Notes: a model not told the origin generated them from the sequence alone. A stretch of DNA of 64,000 bases from Prorocentrum cordatum (GCA_963575745.1 CAUYUJ010000847.1:468794-532793); one strand, 5' to 3'; shown: positions 11,231 through 22,165, counted from the stretch's first letter. A program made the numbers and translations.

Positions 11231-12870
11231 TTTTTTTTTTGTTTGGGGGGGGTCCCCCCGCCCGGGCTTATAAAAATACAGGAAGAGGAACATCCATATC
11301 CAGGCAGGCGAAGGATCGGCTTTCAAGGAGCAGCAGTTTCCTTACCAGTCTTTGCGCGAAGACTTCTCACAAGAGGAGCGCATAAGCGCTGGATGGCCCG
11401 ACAGCAAGCCCAAGTTCGTCGTTGTGTAAATTTACAGGCCGCAGCTAGCTGGGTGTTAGTAATCCCGCTGCGGCTGCAACCTCATTTCAATCATAGCAGG
11501 CAGGCCTTGAGTTTAAAGAACGCGCTGGTAATGGCCGAATGCGCGGCAAAGACTGCGTCGGATCGGGTGGCGTGGCCATTTCCGAGAACCTTCCAATAAA
11601 CATCGATTGAGAAGCCATGCCAACCAGTATTGTAAGGCGAAAGGCAGCAGGCAGTGCGCAAGTGGCTGATTGAAACGAACACGGTTTACAGAAGCCAACA
11701 TTGCATATGAATGGGAAGCGATGACGATCTGTTGTGCAGGTTCGACATCGTAGCGTTGTTGAAGCGATGAAGTGAGCCATCTGTGTTAGAAGAGCCACGT
11801 GCCAAACGTATCACAGTATGTGTGCCCGTGTGTGCGTGCGTTTGTGTGCGTCGTTGTGTTGGCGTGCGTGCGTGAGCGAACGCGGGCGCAACAAAGGCCG
11901 ATCCGACCGAAGGCACTGAGTCTGAAGCAGTCCACGTTGGTCTGTTGCTGGTTGTGGCACTGTGCCATGCGAAGCTGTTACACGCTGCGAAGGCGATGCG
12001 GTGACACATCGAATTCCACATTTAGCCAATTCGACGCGCCGTTGTATGTTCTTCTGCACAAGCCTGATGTCTAAGGCGTGCTCTGATCACACGCGCGCGA
12101 GAGCCGTTGTTGGGAGGAAGTGTTCACGCGTGTTTCCTGCCATGTCCAGATGTGGCAGCCACAGGTTTCCAATAACCACCAGACGCTAATTGTCCAGGGC
12201 GCATAAGACATAATTACATGCTTTGTGGTTCGCCCCTTTCGTCACAACGTCGAAGTTCTTCTCGGATGCATTTGCACTCTTTGTTGCTGGCCTTTGGGTA
12301 AGTATTGCGGCGTGGTGGTGCAAGTCGGCAAGACGCACTGTTGACAGGCATTCGTTCACCGCTCTTGCGGCTGAGCGACCTTACCCATGGTGACCCGCAC
12401 AATACGTTTACGGGCGGTTGTGTTTTCAGATTGGTTCGTCTCAAGTATCGCGTCAAGCCACCGTGTTGTGAACCGTCCCTGAGGGATGAGCGCATCGTGT
12501 TCGCCATGTCTGGTATGTATTATTATCAGATGCTGCACGGTAAAAGTATGAACGCATTGTTATTGTGTGCGGCACAGGTTCAGCCTCTGTGAAGTGCCAT
12601 AACCGCCATTTGGATGTCATGGCACGTGGTGTTACGTGTTCGTGCTTATTTTGTTGTACGCCGACGATGTGTTCGCCCACACGTCCGTTCTGTTCCAGCC
12701 GTCTGGACAATGGCGGTATGCGATTACGCTTCTGAATTACGCATGTAGATTATTGGCGAAACAAGTTTTCCCGTTTGGTGCCAGGATGGGCCCGTTGGCA
12801 TGTCTAGTCTAGCGGCGCCCTTTGCCCAGCCTGGAGCCGCGGCCGTTGATATAGTATTCTACCATATGAA
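11231..12870. other. No gene recognised
   Basis: Lower-GC unique-looking sequence with ORFs up to about 110 codons on either strand. None shows a conserved motif, and I could not connect any two into a gene. A short GT/GC-rich patch lies at 11818-11870. Confidence 0.4.
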
Positions 12871-12889
12871 ATAGTGCGCGTAAGTGAGC

Positions 12890-13605
12890 GGATATGTGTT
12901 TGTGCCTGTGCCTATGTCGATGTCTGCGTGTGGGTGTCAATGTCTATGTATGTGTGTTGTGCATGTGTTTGTGAATATTGGGGCGTGTGTGTGTGTATGT
13001 GTGTGAGTGGTGTGTGTGTGTGTGTGCGTGTGTGCGCGTGTTTGCGTGTATGTGTGCGCGCGTGTGCGTGTGTGCGTGTGCGTGCGTGTGTGCGTGTGTG
13101 CGTGTGCGGGTGTGTGCGGGTGTGTGCGGGTGTGCGAGGGTGTGTGTGTGCGGGTGTGTGTGTGCGGGTGTGTGTGTGTGTGTGTGCCTGTGTGTGTGTG
13201 CGTGCGGGTATGTATGCGGGTGTGTGTCTGTGCGTGTGTGTGTGTGCGTGTGTGTGTGTGCGGGTGTGTGCGTGTGTGCGGGTGTGTGCGCGTGCGTGTG
13301 TGTGTGTGTGTGCGTGTGTGTGCGTGTGTGTGTGTGTGCGCGTGTGTGTGTGTGTGCGTGCGTGTGTGCGTGTGAGCGTGTGTGCGTGTGTGAGTGTGAG
13401 CGTGTGTGCGAATGTGCCTGTGTGTGCGTGTGTGCGTGTCTGCGTGCGTGCGTGCCTGCGTGCGTGCGTGCGTGTGTGCGTTTTTGCGTGTGTGTGTGTG
13501 TGTCTGTGTGTGTCTGTGTGTATGTCTGTGTGTGCCTGTGTGTGTTTGTCCGTGTGTGCGTTTGTGTGTGTGCGTGTGTGTGTGTGTGCGCGTGTGCGCT
13601 GTTGC
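12890..13605 (+). repeat. Imperfect (GT)n/(GTGC)n microsatellite, ~700 bp
   Basis: Alternating purine-pyrimidine tract of TGTG with regular C and G substitutions. It reads as Cys-Val ORFs in all plus frames, which is diagnostic of a dinucleotide repeat and not of a cysteine-rich protein. Confidence 0.95.
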
Positions 13606-14412
13606 TTGAAAGTTGGTTGTTTCGGCGTTTGTTTTTGCTTCGCCTCCTAGTTCGCTAGATGCGGCGCGAAGACGTATCCAGCTTTTTGTCCGACGCAGTC
13701 CACCACATCATTCGGGCGCTCTTGTTTCCACTCTGCACCGCTCGCCTCGGCTCGCCCTAACCTGGAAGAGCACAGAGTCGGTGTGACCGCAGCCGTCACA
13801 CGCACGATTGCAATGTGCTCTAGTATGCCTTGGGAGGCCGTGACCAGCCGTTGACGCACCACGGTGAGCAGGACGAAAAAGCGTGTGGGTCTTTGTGTGT
13901 GTGTGTTTGTATGTGTGTCGCTTGTCTGCTGGAACATAAGGCATACTACCAGATGTGCGGATGGCACTTGGTGGCCGTAAGGTACGAGCGCGCGCATAAT
14001 GCAGGCATGCGGCTCACACGCGCGACAAATAGCAGTGCAAATGGTACGCTAGTATGTATGAAGTTGTGTTTGCGGCTCAGAACATCGTAGGTGCGCTTGT
14101 GTAGCAATTCAGCGCTGGGAACAAGACGTGCCGGACAAACGTTTTGAGAAAGCGCCTTAGTATTGCCAAAAGAAGGTAGTCATATTGCAGAGTGCATCGA
14201 ACGAGCGGGTGACGAGGTGAATTGACGCAGAGGTGGAAAGACGGCCAGAGATTGAGGCGTAGCTCGAGATGAGCACATGGTACAGTCACGACTTTGACAT
14301 AAGAAACAGCTCTGGCTCGAATGGGGCTCGCAGTTCTTTAGGCCCTTCCATGGTTGATCCGAAAGCGTCCCGCATGCACCCAGTCACCGTTAGGGCCAGA
14401 AAGGAGCTTTGT
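13606..14412. other. No gene recognised
   Basis: Short unrelated ORFs on both strands and a small GT patch at 13890-13920. Nothing else seen. Confidence 0.45.
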
Positions 14413-14600
14413 TCCTCCCCAGGTATCCGACGTCATCTTTTTTACACAACTGCGATTCCCAGAGGTCTAGATCCCCTCCCTGGGACCAGATTTGTATTCC
14501 GAGTCATTTTGTTGACGGTCCCAGAGCACCGAGCCCGGCGAGGGCCCCCAGGAGCCGAAAGTTGCCAAAAACCGCCCGTCGCGTTTTTTTCTTCAACGAG
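14413..14600 (+). repeat. F4 dispersed repeat
   Basis: Has the F4 order: ccgacgtcatctttttt, cccagaggtctagatcccc, gggaccagatttgtattccg, ggcgagggcccccag, gagccgaaag, and a closing cgtcgcgtttttttc. Confidence 0.7.
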
Positions 14601-14633
14601 AAGTGGTGTGGTTTGGTCAGGGCTCCTACGATG

Positions 14634-14812
14634 GAGGCCTCCCAGATGGGGTCCGAGTAGACGGGGTCGGAGGATCGCGCCGCATCGCCGCTACATTGGC
14701 GATGAGGCGATGCGGCTCGATGAGGAGCCCGAATTGGCTCCACGCCGACGTCGCCGATACACCGCCGACGTCGCCGATGCGGCGCGACCGTGGACCCCAT
14801 CCAGGAGGCCTC
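14634..14812. repeat. F3 foldback element, copy 1
   Basis: The inverted ends gaggcctcccagatggggtc and gaccccatccaggaggcctc enclose ggatcgcgccgcatcgcc and its complement near 14775. The interior repeats gccgacgtcgccgat. Sister copies lie at 49484 and 62484. Confidence 0.8.
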
Positions 14813-14837
14813 TAACCCCGACCCCCGACCCCCGACC

Positions 14838-15002
14838 CCCGATTTTTTTTGCGCAACGTCGACCCCCAGAGGTCTCGACCCATTCCCCGGGACCGGCTCT
14901 TCATCCCGAGTCGTTTTTGGGACGGTCCTGGGTCCCAGCGGGGGCCCCCAGAGGCCGAAAACCGCAGAAAAATGTCCGTCGCGATTGTTTCACGACTCGA
15001 GG
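14838..15002 (+). repeat. F4 dispersed repeat
   Basis: Best-preserved F4 copy: gattttttttgcgcaacg, cccagaggtctcgaccc, gggaccggctcttcatcccg, gggcccccagaggccgaaa, and a closing gtcgcgattgtttcacgac. The similar sequence at both ends is in direct orientation. Confidence 0.75.
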
Positions 15003-15006
15003 GGTT

Positions 15007-15300
15007 TGCTGAGATCGGCGCGGGGGTTGCGAAGGGGATAGGGGGGTCATCAGTGGGCGCCAAAAAGGTTATACCTGGCCTAACCTAGCTTATAAGTGGG
15101 TTGCTAATGCCCCAAGTGGCTTGGGGGGGATAGCGATCCAGGCTGAGAGGGCTCCGCCCACTTAGCGGAGTTGTCTCATCCCCCTGAGCCACTTGGGGCA
15201 TGTGTAACCCTCTGACGAGCTAGGCAGGCCAGGTATAACCCCTGTGGTTCCCACTGATAAACTGGTAATCCCCTCACCCACCCCCGCGCATCTCAGTAAG
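15007..15300. repeat. Long foldback element (~290 bp)
   Basis: The arms carry gctgagatcggcgcggggg, tcatcagtggg and ggttatacctggcc on the left. On the right they carry the complements ggccaggtataacccc, cccactgataaac and cgcgcatctcagt. The centre folds again: gccccaagtggcttggggg against cccctgagccacttggggc. Non-coding, MITE-like. Confidence 0.8.
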
Positions 15301-15307
15301 AGGGAGG

Positions 15308-15462
15308 CGGGCCCTGGAAACGACAGGGCTGCTTTTTTTACGGGTGCCGTTTTGCCGTATTCGTGCCGGTTCCGACGCCGTCTTTTTACCGGTTCCGTTT
15401 CCAGTTTCAAGAGGCACTTTTTTGGAAACCGTCGAAAAAACAGCCCTGCCGTTCCCGGGGCC
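15308..15462. repeat. Second foldback element (~155 bp)
   Basis: The left end gggccctggaaacgacaggg and right end ccctgccgttcccggggccc are inverted copies, followed inward by T-rich and A-rich runs. It abuts the previous foldback with only a few bases between. Confidence 0.75.
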
Positions 15463-16199
15463 CACTAAGGGGCACCACGGGCGCCGCGCCCTCCGGCCCA
15501 GGCATGAACTGGCCGCCGCCCGAGGTCATCGCCGCCGGCAGCCAGCCGCGGCGCGCGAGGCCGCCGGCGCCGCCGGCGGAGCAGGGCGCGCAGGCGGGGT
15601 GCGGGCGGCGCGACGCGGAGGCTCACCGCCCACCGGACCACCCCAGCCCAACCCGCAGGCCCCGATTCGGCCTCCATTTCCAGTGCGGGGGGGGTCGGGG
15701 AACATGGAAAAACACGGATGAAACCCGTAACCCCCACAACCCGAAATTCGGGCGGAATTCGGGTCTTCGGGTTGGGTTGGGATGGTCTGGTCGGTAGTCA
15801 GAGGCCCCGTGGGGTTCTCGCGGCGCCTTGGTGGTAGGGTACAGTCAACCCGCATTTTTAGTGAGGATGGGCAGCCTTCCCAAGGGTACCCTTGCATCCT
15901 TGCCTCCTCGGTCACTCCTCGGCGACTTTCGCTGGCCAGCCTCTTTCGAGAAGCGTTCACATGGGCCTCCACGGCCCTTGCATCCTTACCGCGAGTCCTC
16001 ATGATACGGGTCGACTTATATGAGTCGGCGGCGAGCGAGGGGGGACCACTCTGCCCTGAGATCCTGGTGTCGCCATTTTTCCGAGCTGGGCGCTTTCGAC
16101 CGATTTCGGGCCCGGGGACCCTCACGGATCGATCCAGCTCGAAGAAAGGTGCAGAAAGATGGGGTCTAGGGCTCCGGGCTTGAGTCGGATCTCAGGGTA
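15463..16199. other. No gene recognised
   Basis: Very GC-rich at first (15470-15640), then mixed. Overlapping ORFs of up to about 200 codons lack motifs. A gtcggcggcgagcgagggg phrase at about 16025 is repeated at 16201. Confidence 0.45.
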
Positions 16200-16397
16200 G
16201 TCGGCGGCGAGCGAGGGGGGGAGAAGGAGACGGCCTTCTCGGAAGGCCGCCGGGCTTCTCAGAAGCCCTCGCGCCTTCTGAGAAGTTTTCGGTGTCTTCT
16301 GGGAAGGCGTTGAAAAATTGTCAGAAGGCCGGGAGACTTACGAGCCTTATGAGAAGGTTTTCTCTTTCTCACTTCCCCCCCTTGCTCGCCGCCGAAG
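16200..16397. repeat. Foldback element with nested small palindromes
   Basis: The left end gtcggcggcgagcgaggggg and right end cccccttgctcgccgccgaa are inverted. Between them are several short palindromes such as ggccttctcggaaggcc and gggcttctcagaagccc. Confidence 0.65.
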
Positions 16398-17589
16398 ATG
16401 AGACCCTTCAGCGGGCTCGTTTCGATTCCTCCAGCTCGATTCGATTCGATCTCAACCGGTTCCGATCCCGATTCGTTTTGATCTCGGGTTCCAATTTCGG
16501 ATTCGGTTTCTCAGTGGATGCCGTACCAGCTTGCCGAGTTTCGCCGATCTGATTTCTCCAGACTTGGTTGCCAATTTCCGCCGATATGATTAATTTCGAT
16601 CGCCGATCCGACTTATCGAGTCTAATCTGGACTGCCTTGCTGTTACAGCCTCCTTATTATTTGGCAAGCCGCTCCAGCCTCTCAGGCCGATCCTGCAGGC
16701 CATCTACCAGAAGACATCAGAACTGGGTTTTCCCTTTTCGGAAAACGACGAATGAAATGTGGCACTCGTGGGACGTTTTTGGGGTGTCTCTGGGGGCCTG
16801 TTGGGTCCTGTGCGGGCATTATTGGGCCCTCCGAGGGCCAGCCTATTAGGCCATCTGGACACCGACGTGCGCTGTCACAGGCCCACCGGAAGCCGAACAA
16901 AACGAGAATGTGAACGCGAAATCGAACGCGCGTTGTCCAATGATATGGGCCTCCTCTTGCGGGCTTACTGGAGACCTTTTTGAGCTTCTTGCTTCAGATT
17001 GAAAGCAGTCTGGGCCGTGTTTGAGTCATCGTCTACGTTCCAACCCCGTCAAAATCCGCGGAGAGGGGGCAAGGGGACGGCCATGACATCCCCCGAGGGA
17101 GGACAATGGATTGTTTCGAAGGAGCTCACCCCCTAAACCACCAACGCAAAGAGGGCTGGCGAGATACGCGGCACCGGCTCTACTTGAGGTCCTCGCCGCA
17201 TGCAGTAAGTACCAGTGTCATTGTTTGGTGTATTGCAAAGATTGTTATAACCTGTGTAGGATGAATGATGCTTGCTACATCTGCATCGCCCGGCAGCTGG
17301 TCTGGATAATTACGTGAGCAAAGAATGCACTCCGTTGTCGTGAGAAGAGCTCTTGCCTTCAAGTATCTCACCCCACCCGTTGGAAGCCGCTTCCCCAAAT
17401 TCGCGCACAACCACGTTGTTTCCATGACTATTTCTGTATATGTGCATGTTGTATGTTATTGATTGGCACCTCGTACGTAGAACTCTGCTGTGAAAGGAGC
17501 AGCGAAAGAAATAGGAAGAGCAGCAGCCGCAGGAGGGTGAGGAGGGAGACTGTGATGAGGATCGATAGCGGATCGGGAGTAAGAGGAGG
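16398..17589. other. No gene recognised
   Basis: Contains ttcgattcgatctc-style phrases (16420-16510) and a weak copy of the CCCAAGAGG-type element around 16745-16925 (ggggtgtctctgggggcc, gaagccgaacaaaacgag). No protein motif found. Confidence 0.45.
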
Positions 17590-17751
17590 ATTAATGATGA
17601 TGTTGATGATGGTGGTGATGATGATGGTAGTGGTGGTGATGTTGATGCTGATGTTGATGTTGAGGTTGATGTTGATGTTGATGTTGATGATGATGATGAT
17701 GCTGATGCTGATGCTGATGCTGATGATGATGATGATGACGACGACGATGAC

Positions 17752-17818
<67 letters not shown>

Positions 17819-17870
17819 ACGAGGAGAAGGAGGAGGAGGAGGAGGAGGAGGAGGAGGAGGAGCGGAAGGA
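17590..17870 (+). repeat. (GAT)n then (GAG)n microsatellite
   Basis: About 220 bp of GAT/GTT triplets ending in an uninterrupted GAT run, followed by a GAG run. Confidence 0.9.
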
Positions 17871-18070
17871 GGAGGAGGTGGCGGATACGGAGGCTGGATA
17901 GGGAAGATTGGTAACAGACGAGGCGCTGGAGGCGCACCTCGAGGTTTTGTGCACCGCTGAGGCTGTCACTGAGACAGCTCGCGCCCGTTGGCGACAGGAG
18001 TGCCCTGAGGAATGGCCCGTGCCAGCAGATCGGCCCGGAGAAAATCGGAAGCAACCGCGGGGGGGTAGGA

Positions 18071-18248
18071 TAAAGTCGGGCACGTCCCTCTACAGGAGGA
18101 ATACTCAAAAATAGTCAAAAATAGTCAGGGGGACGATGTTTCGGCGAGTGTTGGATCATGTTTGAGTATGTTGTGTGTGTATACATATACATATATATAT
18201 ATATACATGCCTTCAAAATCCGCCTGTAGGGGGGCACGCCCGACCTAA
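18071..18248. mobile_element. F1 MITE, copy 1
   Basis: The ends aagtcgggcacgtccctcta and tccgcctgtaggggggcacg..cgacctaa are imperfect terminal inverted repeats of about 30 bp. The interior has aggaatactcaaaaatagtc and gggacgatgtttc as in other copies, plus a GT/AT microsatellite expansion (18170-18206). No convincing target duplication remains. No coding capacity, so it would depend on a transposase elsewhere. Confidence 0.75.
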
Positions 18249-18599
18249 AGGTGCGATTGTCCAGATCGAAGAAGGTCGCGGGCGCTCCTCCTACCCCCTT
18301 CCCCCTCTCCCCCTCTCCTCCAGGAGTGCTGGGGACCGCCTTCCTCGCTCTTATATGAATATAAGAAAACACACAACAAAACAAAACAACGAACAACAAT
18401 TACCCTGCGACGTACCCAACCCTTTCCATACATGCGGCGAGTATACTCAGGACCACTCAATGCTGACTGGCATTCTGAAGGACTCGCAGTGCGCAAGAAG
18501 AGCACCCAGCAGCGATTTCAGAAGAGCGCAGCAAGAAGAGCAGCGGCGAAAATATAAGACAGACACACAAGGGGCGTTTGTGGTGGTCCGCGTATGACG

Positions 18600-20278
18600 T
18601 ACCTCCGCTGGGCCTCCCAGGAGCCCACGAAAGTGGCGACAGTTGCGCGGATCGCAAGCCCCCCGGGGGCGGCGAGCTACCGAGGTGATCCGCGTGGGAC
18701 CCACCTCCGCTGGGCCTCCCAGGAGCCCACGAAAGTGGCGACAGTTGCGCAGATCGCAAGACCCCCAAACGGGCGACGAGCTACCGAGGTGATCCGCGTG
18801 GGACCTACCTCGGCCGGGCCTCCCAGGAGCCCACGAAAGTGGCGACGGTTGCGCAGATCGCAAGCCCCCCAGGGGGCGGCGAGGTACCGAGGTGCTCCGC
18901 GTCGGACCCACCTCCGCTGGGCTTCCAAGGAGCCTACGAAAGTGGCGACGGTTGCGCGGATCGCAAGCCTCCCAGGGGGCGGCGAGCTACCGAGGTGATC
19001 CGCGTGGGACCCACCTCCGCTGGGCCTCCCAGGAGCCCACGAAAACAGGAGCCCACGAAAGTGGCGACAGTTGCGCAGATCGCAAGCCCCCCAGGGGGCG
19101 GCGAGCTACCGAGGTGATCCGCGTGGGACCCACCTCCGCTGGGCCTCCCAGGAGCCCACGAAAGTGGCGACGGTTGCGCAGATCGCAAGCCCCCCAGGGG
19201 GCGGCGAGCTACCTCCGCTGGGCCTCCCAGGAGCCCACGAAAGTGGCGACAGTTGCGCAGATCGCAAGCCCCCCAGGGGGCGGCGAGCTACCGAGGTGAT
19301 CCGCGTGGGACCCACCTCCGCTGGGCCTCCCAGGAGCCCACGAAAACGACAGATCGCAAGCCCCCCAGGGGGCGGCGAGCTACCGAGGTGATCCGCGTGG
19401 GACCCACCTCCGCTGGGCCTCCCAGGAGCCCACGAAAGTGGCGACTGCGCAGATCGCAAGCCCCCCAGGGGGCGGCGAGCTACCGAGGTGATCCGCGTGG
19501 GACCCACCTCCGCTGGGCCTCCCAGGAGCCCACGAAAGTGGCGACGGTTGCGCAGATCGCAAGCCCCCCAGGGGGCGGCGAGCTACCGAGGTGATCCGCG
19601 TGGACCCACCTCCGCTGGGCCTCCCAGGAGCCCACGAAAGTGGCGACGGTTGCGCAGATGCCTCCCAGGAGCGAAAGTGGCGACAGTTGCGCAGATCGCA
19701 AGCCCCCCAGGGGGCGGCGAGCTACCGAGGTGATCCGCGTGGGACCCACCTCCGCTGGGCCTCCCAGGAGCCCACGAAAGTGGCGACGGTTGCGCAGATC
19801 GCAAGCCCCCCAGGGGGCGGCGAGCTACCGAGGTGATCCGCGTGGGGCTGGGCCTCCCAGGAGCCCACGAAAGTGGCGACGGTTGCGCAGATCGCAAGCC
19901 CCCCAGGGGGCGGCGAGCTACCGAGGTGATCCGCGTGGGATCCCAGGAGCCCACGAAAGTGGCGACAGTTGCGCAGATCGCCAGCCCCCCAGGGGGCGGC
20001 GAGCTACCGAGGTGATCCGCGTGGGACCCACCTCCGCTGGGCCTCCCAGGAGCCCACGAAAGTGGCGACGGTTGCGCAGATCGCAAGCCCCCTAGGGGGC
20101 GGCGAGCTACCGAGGTGTCCGCTGAGCCTCCCAGGAGCCCCCGAAAGTGGCGACGGTTGCGCAGATCGCTAGCCCCCCAGGGGGCGGCGAGCTACCGAGG
20201 TGATCCGCGTGGGACCCACCTCCGCTGGGCCTCCCAGGAACCCACGAAAGTGGCGACGGTTGCGCAGATCGCAAGCCC
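18600..20278 (+). repeat. ~104-bp satellite array, about 19 units
   Basis: The unit runs cctccgctgggcctcccagg, agcccacgaaagtggcgac, ggttgcgcagatcgcaag, ccccccagggggcggcgag, ctaccgaggtgatccgcg. Full units are 103-104 bp. Roughly a third carry clean internal deletions of different extents (for example near 19045, 19213, 19345, 19660, 19845, 19940 and 20117). Units differ at few positions, mainly an a/g at gcgac(a/g)gttgcg, so the array is young or recently homogenised. ORFs crossing it are not a repeat protein. Confidence 0.95.
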
Positions 20279-20388
20279 GACGGCACGAGAGAAGAGGAGA
20301 GGGGAACAAAACGAATACCCAACCATAGGAGGGTTGGGAACAAACAAACAGAAAACAAACAATTAAACAAGCAAAAAAACGCGAGGTC

Positions 20389-20500
20389 GTCGGCAGGTTT
20401 CGGCATCCAGGGCCCCCCCGGGCCCCAGGGCCCCAGGACTCTCAAGCAGCGATCCGGGATGAGAAGCCGGTCCCGTGGAGGGGGTCCGAGTTCAGGAACT
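20389..20500 (-). repeat. F4 dispersed repeat, minus orientation
   Basis: Reverse complement of the F4 core: gggccccagggccccagg, cgatccgggatgagaagccg, gtcccgtggagggggtcc. Confidence 0.65.
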
Positions 20501-20705
20501 TTTGGTTCGCGTGTCGTGCCGCCAGGTTCCGGCCCGCCACGTCTCGGCGCGACGCGCTGTCCACACTCGTGGCCCCCAGGCTTCCACGTCCCGAGCCTTC
20601 CTGGGCCTCCCGCCCCGTGGAGCGGAGCGGCACGCGAACCACTCGCAAGGCATGGCGCGTCGCCACGGGGCTGCCGCGGCGGCGAGCAGAACAAGAGCTG
20701 ACCAG
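20501..20705 (+). repeat. F6 repeat, copy 2
   Basis: Matches 690-1017 in order: ccacgtctcggcgcgacgcg, cacgtcccgagccttcctggg, cctcccgccccgtggagcgg, gcatggcgcgtcgcc, and a gccgcggcggcgag end. Confidence 0.65.
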
Positions 20706-20824
20706 CCGTCGACCTCTCTGGGGGCCCAAGCTGTGCACGAAGCCACGATGCCGCTGCCGCAGGCCACGAGCGCCCCTCCCAGACCCCCGACGTCGTGATT
20801 TGTTCATGGCGTGACCCAGAAGAG

Positions 20825-20982
20825 TAAGTCGGGCATGTCCCTTTACAGGAGAAATATCCTTAAATAGTCCAAAAATACAATGTGGACGATGTGTTTTACT
20901 ATTTCAATCATGTCTGGGCATTTTTGGACTATGTTTTAGTTTTCTTCCAAAATCCGCCTGTAGGAGGGCATGCCCGACCTAA
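20825..20982. mobile_element. F1 MITE, copy 2 (158 bp)
   Basis: Starts taagtcgggcatgtcccttt and ends tgtaggagggcatgcccgac followed by ctaa, an imperfect terminal inverted repeat. The interior keeps the gtggacgatgtg and cttccaaaatcc landmarks. Confidence 0.85.
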
Positions 20983-20984
20983 CC

Positions 20985-21105
20985 CTACGAGCCTGGACTC
21001 CTTCCCCAGGGACCGTTTTTTCTTGTTGAGTCGTTTTTTGACGGCCCTGGGGCCCCGTGAGGGCCCCTGGAGGCCGAAAAGATTAAGAAAGACTTCCCGT
21101 CGTGT
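20985..21105 (+). repeat. F4 dispersed repeat
   Basis: ggactccttccccagggacc, gagtcgttttttgacggccc, gggcccctggaggccgaaaa and a closing cccgtcgtgtc. It is directly followed by the 8-bp minisatellite. Confidence 0.7.
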
Positions 21106-21107
21106 CT

Positions 21108-21696
21108 GTGTGTGAATGTGTGAATGTGTGAATGTGTGAATGTGTGAATGTGTGAATGTGTGAATGTGTGAATGTGTGAATGTGTGAATGTGTGAATGTG
21201 TGAATGTGTGAATGCGTGAATGTGTGAATGTGTGAATGTGTGAATGTGTGAATGTGTGAATGTGTGAACGCGAGAACGTGTGAACGTGTGAACGCGTGAA
21301 CGTGTGAACGTGTGAACGTGTGAATGTGTGAATGTGTGAATGTGTGAATGTGTGAACGTGTGAACGTGTGAACGTGTGAACGTGTGAATGTGTGAATGTG
21401 TGAATGTGTGAATGTGTGAATGTGTGAATGTGTGAATGTGTGAATGTGTGAATGTGTGAATGTGTCAATGTGTCAATGTGTCAATGTGTCAATGTGTCAA
21501 TGTGTCAATGTGTCAATGTGTCAATGTGTCAATGTGTGAATGTGTGAATGTGTGAATGTGTGAATGTGTGAATGTGTGAATGTGTGAATGTGTGAGTGTG
21601 TGAATGTGTGAATGTGTGAATGTGTGAATGTGTGAATGTGTGAATGTGTGAATGTGTGAATGTGTGAATGTGTGAATGTGTGTGTGTGTGTGTGTC
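21108..21696 (+). repeat. 8-bp minisatellite TGTGTGAA, about 70 copies
   Basis: Nearly perfect octamer array. Variants are clustered: a TGTGTGAA-to-GTGAACG block at 21265-21385 and a run of about nine TGTGTCAA units at 21457-21535. The tail decays to plain TG. This shows local spread of variants within the array. Confidence 0.95.
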
Positions 21697-21854
21697 CACA
21701 GCGCGAGGGGGTCTGGGAGCGCCCCCCCCCCCCAGCGGAGCTGGGAGGCCATGGCTGCTGGCGCCGTGGCGTGCGAGGACGCCCCGCCCCCGTGGCTCGG
21801 CAGCGCGGCCCGGGCGCGGGGGCCGTGGGCAGGGCCAGGGGGTGCGCAAGGTGT

Positions 21855-21964
21855 TACGTCTGGGGGGCGATTTGTCGACTTTATGTTTGACCGTGCTTGA
21901 ATACGTTTGGCTACTATTTGCTTGTCTTCCAACACATCCGCCTGTAGGAGGGCATGCCCGACCT
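21855..21964. mobile_element. F1 MITE, copy 3, right half only
   Basis: Retains ctactatttgcttgtcttcc and tccgcctgtaggagggcatg..cccgacct. The left terminal repeat is not recognisable, so it is truncated or diverged. Confidence 0.6.
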
Positions 21965-22066
21965 GACGCAAGTGTGCGACCGTCCACGGCCGGAGGAGGC
22001 GTGGCCCCCCTTCAGGGGCAGCGACGGGGAGGGGGGGCTGCCCCAGACGGGGGAAGCACCGGGAGG

Positions 22067-22160
22067 CGGAGGAGGGGGAGGAGGAGGAGGAGGAGGCGGA
22101 GGAGGAGGAGGAGGCGGAGGAGGAGGAGGAGGCGGAGGAGGAGGAGGAGGAGGAGGGAGG
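22067..22160 (+). repeat. (GGA)n microsatellite, insertion site of the copia element
   Basis: Imperfect GGA/GGC triplets. The retrotransposon inserted at its right edge, and the purine-rich sequence resumes after the 3' LTR (agggaggagggg). Confidence 0.85.
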
Positions 22161-22165
22161 AGGGA
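22161..22165 (+). repeat. Target site duplication, left (AGGGA)
   Basis: The five bases AGGGA immediately before the 5' LTR are identical to the five bases after the 3' LTR at 32428-32432, as expected from integrase-mediated insertion. Confidence 0.85.

Noticed and set aside
12874-13658. Cys-Val-rich ORFs of 226-258 codons
   Set aside because: All plus frames show the same pattern because the DNA is an imperfect GT repeat; not a cysteine-rich secreted protein.
18600-20278. CRISPR-like array
   Set aside because: Units are tandem without unique spacers, in an evident eukaryotic transposon context.
18175-20366. Repeat-protein reading of the 104-bp satellite
   Set aside because: The unit length is not a multiple of three, units carry frame-breaking deletions, and all frames give similar low-complexity proteins.
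21108-21696. Telomeric array
   Set aside because: The octamer TGTGTGAA differs from the TTTAGGG-type repeat expected of dinoflagellates, and the array is internal.
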